The position numbers were made by a program, and so were the translations under genes. DNA of 64,000 nt, taken from contig CAKKNE010000003.1 of assembly GCA_918797485.1 (NCBI GenBank), positions 3,968,001 to 4,032,000 on the forward strand, in the 5' to 3' direction. This document shows, in pieces, positions 10,437 through 18,435 of this stretch (position 1 is the stretch's first letter; each line of letters begins with the position of its first letter). This DNA comes from Pelagomonas calceolata (taxonomy: Eukaryota; Sar; Pelagophyceae; Pelagomonadales; Pelagomonadaceae). The notes beneath the pieces were generated by a model that saw nothing but the letters and a program-made list of their open reading frames with translations, made no database searches and was not told where the DNA came from.

Positions 10437-11111
10437 TTACGACCGGCGGCGCTTGCGGACGCGCGCGGCGACACTGTTCGGGTCCGGTGCTGGCGTTTTG
10501 CGACGCTTGCGAATGCGCGCGGCGACGGTGTCCGGGTTTGGTGCGGGCGTTCTGGCGGCTCGCGGCGGCTCGCCGAGGCGCGCGTCGACGGCGTGCAACA
10601 TGAGAGTAAGAAAATATCCATGCAAACCGAAGTGCGCACGTCTCCAGGCCGGGCGGGACGTCCAGTCCCACGGGATGGCGAGGAGGCCCTCCTCCTGCGT
10701 GTCGGAGAAGAGGCGCATCTTGCAGCAGAGGCGTAGGTGCCGGGACGGGATGCCGCAGGCCCGTGCCACTTTCTCGCGATAGTAGGAGAGGTGTGGTTCG
10801 AAACCGATTTTCATCGATCCGTAGACACCCCACTCTACGTGAACTTCGGGACACATTCGCATATGGAGAGTAACGGTAGCTTCTCTCCGGATCTTATAGT
10901 CTGCCAAAGTATTATTCCTTCTCCTCGAGCTGTGCGGCAAAGATTCGGGCCCCTTATCCTCGAGCTGCTTGCCCGCGAAGATGAGTCGCTGCAGCGTGGA
11001 CCGGATGCCCGTCCGGTCTTGCACGCGATGCTTGAGCGTCAGAACCGTATCCTCCGGCTCGATGTCGATGGTGTATGTGTTCCACCCGAGTCCTCTGACG
11101 AAAATTTGCAT
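10437..11111 (-). CDS. ubiquitin-like domain protein with internal insert and basic C-terminal repeats
   Basis: 224 aa. Residues 1-50 read as ubiquitin: MQIFVRGLGWNTYTIDIEPE, then LIFAGKQLED. An extra stretch (about 13 residues, KGPESLPHSSRRRN) follows before the ubiquitin-like NTLADYKIRREATVTLHMRM. The diGly end is absent. A middle region (HVEWGVYGSMKIGFEPHLSY, CGIPSRHLRLCCKMRLF) has no clear family, though it might be a second diverged ubiquitin-like fold. The C-terminus carries two imperfect 18-residue repeats, TPAPNPDTVAARIRKRRK and TPAPDPNSVAARVRKRRR, which look like nuclear localisation signals. It converges on Pol alpha with about 45 bp between stops. Function unknown; conjugation is unlikely without Gly-Gly. 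Confidence 0.75.
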   Translation of the reverse strand: MQIFVRGLGWNTYTIDIEPEDTVLTLKHRVQDRTGIRSTLQRLIFAGKQLEDKGPESLPHSSRRRNNTLADYKIRREATVTLHMRMCPEVHVEWGVYGSMKIGFEPHLSYYREKVARACGIPSRHLRLCCKMRLFSDTQEEGLLAIPWDWTSRPAWRRAHFGLHGYFLTLMLHAVDARLGEPPRAARTPAPNPDTVAARIRKRRKTPAPDPNSVAARVRKRRRS

Positions 11112-11300
11112 GGCTGCTCAGGGCCGCAGGCTTTGTGGCCTCTCTGAGAAGTCCTCTCAGGACTCAGGAGAGCCAAATATCGGCCCAATCGCCTAATGGA
11201 TCGCGGCGCGTCGTCGACGCGTTGGCCGGGTCTTCGCGCTAGGCCCCAGGCGGCGACCACCCGCGCGAGCACCGCTACACAACTTGCCCTGGGCAAGCTA

Positions 11301-11328
11301 GCTAGCGGCTTGTAAGACACTAGCAAGC
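11301..11328 (+). repeat. dispersed GCTAG palindrome, near-consensus
   Basis: GCTAGCGGCT followed by TGTAAGACACTAGCAAGC. This is the reference form. It lies about 190 bp upstream of the ubiquitin-like gene start (minus strand). Confidence 0.85.
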
Positions 11329-11387
11329 GCGACGCCATCGACGCGGCGACGCCGCGGTAAGATTAAGGCCCTCTTAGCCCCCCCAAA

Positions 11388-11969
11388 TCAGACGCGCACG
11401 GACGCCACGCGCGGCAGCGTGCCCTCGACGCCGCCGAGCGAGACGTGCGACGCCAATAGCGCGCCCTCGCCGAACTCGCCGTAGTGGGGGCTCAACCGCT
11501 TCTTGAAGCGGAAGGGCTCCCGCGTGTCGTAGGGGACACCGGTCTGGGACGGAGCCTCCCTCACGAACGCGAGGTCGAGGCCTTCGCCTCTTATTGATGA
11601 AGCTTCATCCCCAATATGTTGCAGGATGAGGTCGTTCCAGAAGGGCGTGCCGTCCTTCTTGTAGTTTTTTAATACTCTTCTGCTGGAGGATGTGGACCGG
11701 AGCTCTCTTACTAACTCTCTCGCAGTAGTACAATCAGTCTCGGGCCCTTGCAATAATTCTTTATTGGTCCGCCCGAAGGCCTCCACGATGGAATAGCCGC
11801 AGGTCTCGGACCAAGAAGAGTTGCAGTGGACTATTGTGCCGTCCTTCGCGTCGCAGAGCACGATCGGTGTGCTACTCGCGTCGACCATGGCTTTCGCGGC
11901 GTCGAGGACGGTCTTCTGTTGTTTTTTTTCACTGAAGCAGTCGAGGATCAAGGAGAGGAGGGCGGCCAT
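11388..11969 (-). CDS. PAS/LOV-like domain protein lacking the photoactive cysteine
   Basis: 193 aa. The first 25 residues include MAALLSLILDCFSEKKQQK. A PAS domain spans about 28-145: TPIVLCDAKDGTIVHCNSSW, ETCGYSIVEAFGRTN, ELLQGPETD and NYKKDGTPFWNDLILQHI. The last two blocks are hallmarks of the LOV subfamily. The LOV signature GRNCRFLQGPETD reads GRTNKELLQGPETD here, so the adduct-forming Cys is absent. The tail (FKKRLSPHYGEFGEGALLAS) has no known domain. It may bind flavin without adduct chemistry or act as a plain PAS sensor. The ATG sits in a good context (gcggccATGg on the minus strand). Confidence 0.85.
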   Translation of the reverse strand: MAALLSLILDCFSEKKQQKTVLDAAKAMVDASSTPIVLCDAKDGTIVHCNSSWSETCGYSIVEAFGRTNKELLQGPETDCTTARELVRELRSTSSSRRVLKNYKKDGTPFWNDLILQHIGDEASSIRGEGLDLAFVREAPSQTGVPYDTREPFRFKKRLSPHYGEFGEGALLASHVSLGGVEGTLPRVASVRV

Positions 11970-12420
11970 GGCGGCTCTCCGAGGCTGCTCTCAGTTCAAG
12001 GTTGTCAAGCTCGGGATGCCGCGCGCGGCCCGAACCGCCGGCCGCGCAGGGCCTCGAGGGCTTAAAAAAGGGCAACGGAACCTGGTCGCCGAACTCAGTG
12101 CAGCCTCGCGTCGACAGATGAGGTCACCCTGCACTCAGAGCAAAAGCAGCCAAAGCCTCAAAGTTGCCTATTCCGTCCCGGCCCTGTGGCCGTGCAGAGA
12201 CGTCGAGCCGTAGCTGAGCCCGCGGAGACGCGCTGACGTAGCTTGGGAGCAAACGCGCTAGCGTAGAGACACTAGCAAAGCAAGACAGAGCAAGCTGGGC
12301 CGCAGCGTCGTGACGCAGCAACGAGACTGCTAGAACTGTGCAAAAGTAGCATTTTTGCACCAGCGAACTGCCACGGCAGCTCCTAGCTCAAGACCTGCTG
12401 TGAACAGGGCAGGCAGCAGC
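11970..12420. other. divergent promoter region (PAS protein / METTL21-like)
   Basis: About 450 bp between divergent starts. It contains a palindrome copy at 12257-12281 and several CTAGC half-sites around 12230-12290. Short frames here have no recognisable product. Confidence 0.5.
12257..12281 (+). repeat. dispersed GCTAG palindrome
   Basis: GCTAGCGTAGAGACACTAGC then AAAGC. The GACACTAGC core and both arms are kept. It lies about 140 bp upstream of the methyltransferase ATG. Confidence 0.75.
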
Positions 12421-13227
12421 ATGGCACTCGCAAGCATAGTGCTGCTCGCAGCCGCCGCCCAAGCGATGCGACCAGTCACGCGCCGCGCCCTCGCCACGGC
12501 ACCGGCCGCGCTCACACTGCCAGCAAAAGCAACATTTATAGAACGACGGGGCTCGCCCCAGTTCATCGAACGCGAGCTCCAATTACCAACGTTAAAACGA
12601 ACCATGACCCTCACCCAGGCCTTCGGGGCGGCGCGCGGCGCGGCCAAGGACGCGCCGGACGCCGGGGACCGGACGGGCACGTACGGCTGGCCCGGTGGTG
12701 ATTCCTTGGCGTACTACCTCGCGCGGCATCCCGAAATTGTGAAAAAGAAACGTATTCTGGAGCTGGGCTGCGGCACGGGCGCCGTCGGCATTGTCTGTAG
12801 TTGGTTGGGTGCTACGAAAGTGCTGCTGACCGACGGCTCACCGATAGTCCTGGAGACGACTTCTAGGAACCTCAAGGCGAACCGCGCCTCCAGAGCGTCC
12901 CTCCAACGACTAAGGTGGGGCTACGACGACGATTTAGCGAAGGCACAGGCCGGGACCTGGGATTTGGTCGTGGCCGCGGAGGTCGCTTACCAGCGCGAGA
13001 CGTTACCCGCATTTTTAGCTACCGTATCGACACTACTGGCAGAGGACGGCCGGGCGTTGGTCGTCATGACGCCGGAGCTGGCCGACAACGGCCGCGGTTT
13101 AGAAGGCGTCGAGAAGTTGATGCGGTCCGCGCCGGGCCTAGATCTTGTTTCTGTCGAATTGGGCGACGACGACGACGACGAGTCGCTGGGCACGGCGCGC
13201 TACACACTTAAAAGGCGTAAGACCTAG
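12421..13227 (+). CDS. METTL21-like (protein lysine) methyltransferase
   Basis: 268 aa from the ATG at 12421, preferred over an upstream in-frame ATG because it begins a hydrophobic leader (MALASIVLLAAAAQAM) that looks like a signal or organelle presequence. Class I methyltransferase motifs: ILELGCGTGAVGIVCSWLGA (motif I), VLLTDGSPIVLETTSRNLKAN (motif II) and WDLVVAAEVAYQRE (post I/motif 4; family DxxY-like). The order matches the METTL21/EEF1A-KMT group, which methylates lysines in chaperones or translation factors. Substrate cannot be read from sequence. Its stop codon overlaps the stop of the convergent gene by four bases. Confidence 0.85.
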   Translation: MALASIVLLAAAAQAMRPVTRRALATAPAALTLPAKATFIERRGSPQFIERELQLPTLKRTMTLTQAFGAARGAAKDAPDAGDRTGTYGWPGGDSLAYYLARHPEIVKKKRILELGCGTGAVGIVCSWLGATKVLLTDGSPIVLETTSRNLKANRASRASLQRLRWGYDDDLAKAQAGTWDLVVAAEVAYQRETLPAFLATVSTLLAEDGRALVVMTPELADNGRGLEGVEKLMRSAPGLDLVSVELGDDDDDESLGTARYTLKRRKT

Positions 13228-13580
13228 TTGAGCTTCTTCGCCCGGCGCACGCGCGCCTGGCGGTCCGCCTTGAGCTGGGCGATCTCCGCCGCCACGCGTT
13301 CCGGCGTGCGGACCTGCAAGGACCCGGGCTCCGCGCCGACCTGCTCGTCGTGGCGCGCCAGGAATTTCTTCGAGCGCTCGTCCTCGGACGCCGCGTCGTC
13401 GTACTTGCCCATCCAGCCCAGGGCGAACTGGTTGTCCATCGAGTGCTTCGAGGACGGGCCCTTCGTCGTCAGCTTCTGCTCGCCGACGGGGCCGACCGAC
13501 AGGTGTGTCGCGGCGCGCGGCGCGGTCTGCGGCGCGAACGCCGCGGCGGCGCCGAGCATGAGGGCGAGGACGAGCTTCAT
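13224..13580 (-). CDS. small plastid-targeted protein of unknown function
   Basis: 118 aa. MKLVLALMLGAAAAFAPQ is a textbook bipartite plastid presequence with an AFAP motif. The mature region is charged and holds DNQFALGWMGKYDDAASEDE and a basic helical tail (ERVAAEIAQLKADRQARVRR). No domain recognised. The ATG is immediately preceded on the minus strand by CACGCAG-GTCACC, so the 5' UTR probably contains an intron ending at 13587. The stop overlaps the convergent methyltransferase stop. Confidence 0.75.
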   Translation of the reverse strand: MKLVLALMLGAAAAFAPQTAPRAATHLSVGPVGEQKLTTKGPSSKHSMDNQFALGWMGKYDDAASEDERSKKFLARHDEQVGAEPGSLQVRTPERVAAEIAQLKADRQARVRRAKKLN

Positions 13581-13586
13581 GGTGAC

Positions 13587-13730
13587 CTGCGTGTGCGGGC
13601 ACCGTCATGCGTTCACGACGCCATCGACGCGACGGCGTGCGGCGCCGGCTCGACGGCGAGGGCGCGGGCCACGGGTCGTGCGACTCCTACCCATCGACGC
13701 GACGGCTGCGCGCGGCAGACGAGCCCTAGG
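13587..13730 (-). other. putative introner in the 5' UTR of the small plastid gene
   Basis: On the minus strand two copies of GTCGCGTCGATGG precede a 3' splice-like CACACGCAG six bases before the ATG. This is the motif found inside coding-region introns of this window. The 5' splice site was not resolved, so the upstream bound is approximate. Confidence 0.45.
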
Positions 13731-14221
13731 AGCCCCTCTGGTGCTGCAAGCAGCTCGCAGCGATGCCGGCGCAGCGCGACAGCTGGACTGGGCAGTCAGT
13801 GACTGTCGTTATCGCGATTGAACGAGACTGATGCATGCATAGACGCCGGGGCGCGACGCGGGAGGCGGGACAACAAAAGTGGCACTCTTCAGGATCGGCG
13901 CTCGGTTGCCGCGCCGCCGGACCGCGCGCGATGGCTATAAGCGACGCGGAGAGTCTCGGAGACGGCTCCGGCGGTAGGACTACGAAACGGTAGCGCCACT
14001 AGGCCGTACGGGTGCAACCGTTGGCAGCCGCTTGGCGCATGGGAAACGGCGCAAGTGCGACGCCAAGCGGACGACACCAGACAACCTCGCGACGCGCACG
14101 GTCGCGCGCGGCGCCGCAGCAGCAGCGACTAGCGGCTAGATAGCGGCTGCCCCGGCACCCAGCACAAGGGCTGCCCCACAGACCACCGGCTGCCCCAGCA
14201 CCCATCACAGCAGCGAACAAC
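13731..14221. other. intergenic promoter region
   Basis: About 490 bp between divergent starts. There are partial CTAG-containing motifs near 14127-14140 (GACTAGCGGCTAGATAGC) about 90 bp upstream of the coiled-coil gene, and a duplicated GGCTGCCCCAGCACCCA-type segment near 14145-14205. Nothing coding is supported. Confidence 0.4.
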
Positions 14222-17200
14222 ATGGCCGCCGAAGACGAGGGCGACGGCCCCGTCGCCGCGTTGCTACGGGACGGCCTCGACGCCGAGGCGCCGGCGGAGC
14301 CCGCCGCCGCGCTGCGCCAGAGCGTCAACACGTCCTGGGACGCCTCCGCCGAACGGGCTGCCCTCCGCGACAACCTGAACGCCTACCTCACGCGCGAGGC
14401 CGCCGCCTATTCGGGCAAGGAGAACCAGTGGAAGAACGCCCAGGGCGAGAAGTCCGAGCTCGCGGCCACGCAAGCTAAATTGCTCCGCGAGGCCGAGGAG
14501 TTGAGAAGAAGGGAAGAGCTCGCGCTCGTCGCGAAGCGCGAGCGCGACGCGCGGGAGCAGGATCGCAAGCGGGCTACCGATGAAAGGGAAGCGGCCCTCG
14601 GGGCGCTGTCGCAAACGCTCGAGTCGCACTTTACGCGACTGGGCGCCGACGAAGCGAACGCCGCGCGGCGCCAGGCAGAACTGCGAGCGAGGAGCGACGA
14701 GGCCGCCGCGCGCCTCGAGGAGGTCAAAGCCCAGGACTTGCAGCGGAGGCAGGCCGCTGCGTGGCTCCGGGAAGAAATGGTCCGTTCCGAGCTCGAACGC
14801 GAGGAGCGCGAAGCGGCCATCGCCGCCACCGAAGCGACGCTTAGGGACGAACTGAAACGAGCCCGAGACGAACGGGAGGCCGCCGTCGCGACGCAGACGG
14901 CCGCGGAGGGCCGCCACGCGACGGCGCAGATGCGGGAAGACGCCTGCTTGGATAGGGAGGAAGCTGTTGAGAAACGAGAACTGGGCATGGACGCCATGGA
15001 GGCGTATCTGGCCGCGCGCGAGGCCTTCGCGGCCGAGGACGAGCGCGCGCGCCATACCCTTGCTCGAGATGTTGATGCGAGAGCCCACGCCATCGCTGCT
15101 GCTGATACGTTATCAAAACAACGGCTCGCCGCCCTCGGCGCGAAGTCCGAGCAGCTCGCGGCGACGCGCGATGACCTCGAGGCGCTGGCGCTGAAGGCGG
15201 ACGAGCGGAGCCGCATGGCGGACGACCGCGAGCGTCAGGCGCAACTCGCTGAAGAACGTGCGAAGGAGGAGCAGGCGCGGGCGCTGGCGTTGCTCGCCGA
15301 AGCCGAGGCGAAGCGGCGCGAGGCCGAGAAGGCGCTGGAGGACGCCCTACGGGAAGCCGCGAGGAAGGCGGAAGAAGCTCTGGAGAAGCGCGAGGCGCTG
15401 GACCGCGAGGCGGAGCTTGAGAGAAGGCGGTTGCTGGAACTCGCCGAGGCGAAGCGACGAGACCTGGAAAAGCAGTACGCGGACGAGCTGCGAAAGGCGT
15501 CGGACGAGGCGGCGGGAAAGCGGAAGCAGCTGGAAAATGATATTTTGAAAAGAATGGACAAGTTGGATGATCTGAAGAAGGAGCACGAGGAGAAGATCGA
15601 GAGCGAGAGAGCTAGGTTGCACGACCTCGCGCGCCACGGCGAGGAGCAGCGGCGCGAGATGCTCAAGGACGTGTCTGAGAGAGCAAAAGACGTCGCGGCG
15701 CGCGAGGAGCGCGTGCGGACGCAGAAGCCGCGCATCATCACGCAGACCGTGACTCATCATAAAGAACAACCTTCTCTTGGCGCGTTTGGGTCGTACGAGC
15801 CCGCGGCGTCGCCCGCGCCCACGCGGAGCCCACCACCGTCGTATGGGGCGCAGCCGACGCCGGCCGCGGACCCCTTCACGGATCCCTACGACGTCGCCGA
15901 GGCGAAAGCTGAAGATCTCTATGTCGAGGGCGAGACGCAGGAGGTGGTGCCCCAGCGGAAGCCGCGCATCGGGTTGGGTGCTCTCGCGAAATTAGGTGGT
16001 GCGGCGTCGCGGGCTAGGAAGGCCGCGGCCAAGAAGGCGCGCGAGGCCGAGGAGCGGGCGAAGAAGGAGGCCGAAGCGGCCGCGGCGAAGGAGGCTGCTG
16101 CGAAACGCGAGGCCGAGGAGGCCGCGGCGCGGGAAGCCAAAGCGCAAGCGGAGGCGGCCGAAGCCGCTCGTGCCGAAGAGGAGGCCAAGCGCTTGGCCGA
16201 AGAAGCCGCGGCCCGGGAAGCCGCCGCTCTGAAGGCGGCCGAGGAGGCGGCCCGTGCTGAAGAGGAAGCCAAGCGGGAGGCAGAGGCCGCCGCTGCGCGC
16301 GAGGCCAAGGCCCAGGAAGAGGCGGCCGAAGCGGCTCGTAAATTGGAGGAGTTGAAGCGCCAGGAGGCGGACGCCGCGAGAATCGCCGAGGCCGAGGCCC
16401 TGGCCAAAGAAGCTGCTGAGAAGGAACGGAAGGCCCAAGAAGCATCCGACGAGGCCGACCGCATCGCTGCCGAGAAGGCCGAGGCGGAAAGGATCGCGCA
16501 AGAGCGTGCTGACGCCGAGGCGAAAGAGAAGGAGGAGGCTGATAGGATCGCTGCCGAGAAGGCCGAGGCGGAACGTCTGCTGAAGGAGCAGGCCGAGGCA
16601 GAAGCTAAAAAGTCAGACGAGGCAGACCGGCTCGCGGCAGCAGCAGCTAAGGCCTCCGACGATGCCGACAAGGCTCAGAAGGAGGCTGAAGAAAAAGCCG
16701 ACGAGGCGGAGGAAGCCGTCGAGCGGGAGACTGAGGGCGAGGGTATTCTACCAGCTGCACGCACGATTGGGTTGGGCGCCGTGGAGCAGCTCGGCGGCGT
16801 GCAGCGCTCCGTACAACATCGCGCGCGTTCGCCGCCGGCGCCCACGTCCCCTTACGCGGGCGCTGAAGCTTATACCTTGGCCTATTCGGGCGCCCCGCCG
16901 TCGCAGATCCTGGCCGGGGCGCCGCCGCCGTTGCCGCCTCCGGTTCGGAACCCGACGGGGCCGACCAGCGCCCGAGAGAACGCGCTGGAAGCAAGGGAGC
17001 TGGCTTTGGAAGAGAGGTTGCGCTACGTCGAGGCCATGCTTGCGGCAAAAACGAGGATGGAGGGGAGTGTCTCGCGTGGAGCTGCTTCCCGCCACCCCTG
17101 GATCGAGCCTCGATCCGCGGAACCGCCCGCGCCGGGCAACGACGCCGGCGAGGTAGTGGCGTGGTGCCGCCGTGTCGGTGAGGCGTTAAATTCGCAGCAG

Positions 17201-18422
17201 CTGGCGGCCCACGACGCCGTCAAGCACGCGCACCACCAGATCAAGCTGACGGCCGCGCCGGCGTCGGGCGGCAACGCCTGGGCGTTATTACCGAGGGACG
17301 TGCGCCACGCGCTTCGGGATGCTGTCCAGCAGGGCGATGCCGTAAGAAGAGCCGTCACGGACCTGCAGGCGGTTCTTGTGAGGAGATTTTTAAGATTATG
17401 CTCCCAGAAAGACGGCCATGAGCCTGACTCGGCCCTGAAGGATGCTTTAAGGGTAGTGCGCGGGGCCGCTTCCAGGGAAGTTGTGAGACGAAAGGCGCTG
17501 TGCGCGGCGTTGCATGATGCCCAGTACAAGGCCGCAGAGGGGGTACTGAAAAGAATTCGGGACCGACCACCGTCGGCTTCTGTCGCTAGAGATCTCTTCC
17601 GGCTACGAAAGAACCGGTTCGACGCTTTGAGGTTGCGAACGCCGGCGGCCAAAGCAAGGTTCGCCGCAGCGACGGCGAAGTGGAGCTCGGCTGAGTTCCG
17701 CCGGTTGCTCAGACAACTCGCGCTGCAGTTCAACGGCGACCGCGCGCGGGCTTTCCCGGGGGGTGGTGCCTCGTCGCTAGAGCCGGGTGTGTTCTACGGT
17801 TTTGAGGATGCTGCCCAAGCTCACGCCCCGGCGCCGAGAGTGGAGTGTAGGTTCGACGACGACGGCGACGACGGCGGCCACGCGAACCGGGCCGCGCTCG
17901 TGTTCCAGAGCCCCAAGGATCTCGTGAACTGCTTCGAGGCGCTCGAGAACGACGGCCGATTGGACATCGTGGCGGTGTCGAACGGCTTCCTAAACTCGCT
18001 CAAAGATGTCGCCGACGAGAACACGAAGCCGACGCTAGCTCCTGTGTGGAAATCAACGAATGAGTTAGCCGGGGACAACGTCGCATCGATGGCGTGAGGC
18101 GCCTGAAATTTGATTTCCACACAGGTCAGCTCCCCATGAGGTCGCGCTCGCCGTCGACTTGTTGCGGCAAGGTATCCTCTGCGACGTTCGACTTAGACTC
18201 AGGGCGCTGGAGCGGCCCCAGCGCCACCTCGGCTCGCTGGCATTCTTAGCGGACGCGTCGACGCACGAGGAGATCCTCCTACCCATCTGGCCCGACGTGT
18301 GCCACTACGACGGCTGGTCCCCCAACATCAGCGCGCGGGACCGCGTGCCGACGGTGGCGAAGAGCGTGGACTTCGCGCCGCGCGACTACCGGAAACCTGC
18401 TAGGTGGGGGCAGACGAACTAA
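14222..18422 (+). CDS. large coiled-coil protein with unknown C-terminal domain (two exons)
   Basis: Exon 1 runs 14222-18045 and exon 2 18125-18422 if the GT at 18046 is used (1373 aa); a GC site at 18034 gives a protein four residues shorter in the same frame. Residues about 60-480 are an almost unbroken Glu/Arg/Ala coiled coil. A Pro-rich linker follows, then a second coiled coil (about 590-830) with EAERIA/EEADRIAAEKAEAE-type repeats. The C-terminal 420 residues look globular and helical (VVAWCRRVGEALNSQQLAAH, AALHDAQYKAAEGVLKRI, SAEFRRLLRQLALQF) and match no family I know. It could be a cytoskeletal or centrosomal scaffold. The intron is a transposon-like introner with terminal inverted repeats. 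Confidence 0.75.
18042..18124 (+). mobile_element. introner with 15-bp terminal inverted repeats (83 bp)
   Basis: Begins CTGTGTGGAAATCAA and ends TTGATTTCCACACAG, exact reverse complements. Flanks GCTAGCTC (18034-18041) and GTCAGCTC (18125-18132) match at 6 of 8 positions, fitting an aged 8-bp target duplication. The 3' splice site CAG is the last three bases of the element. Interior has GCATCGATGGCGTGAGG, related to the motif in other introns. Same family as the element at 43693-43879. Confidence 0.85.
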
Positions 18423-18435
18423 GTTTTGGTCGTTA

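Noticed and set aside
14264-16671. Several long minus-strand frames under the large coiled-coil gene
   Set aside because: Composition shadows of Glu/Arg/Ala codons; none shows a family motif.
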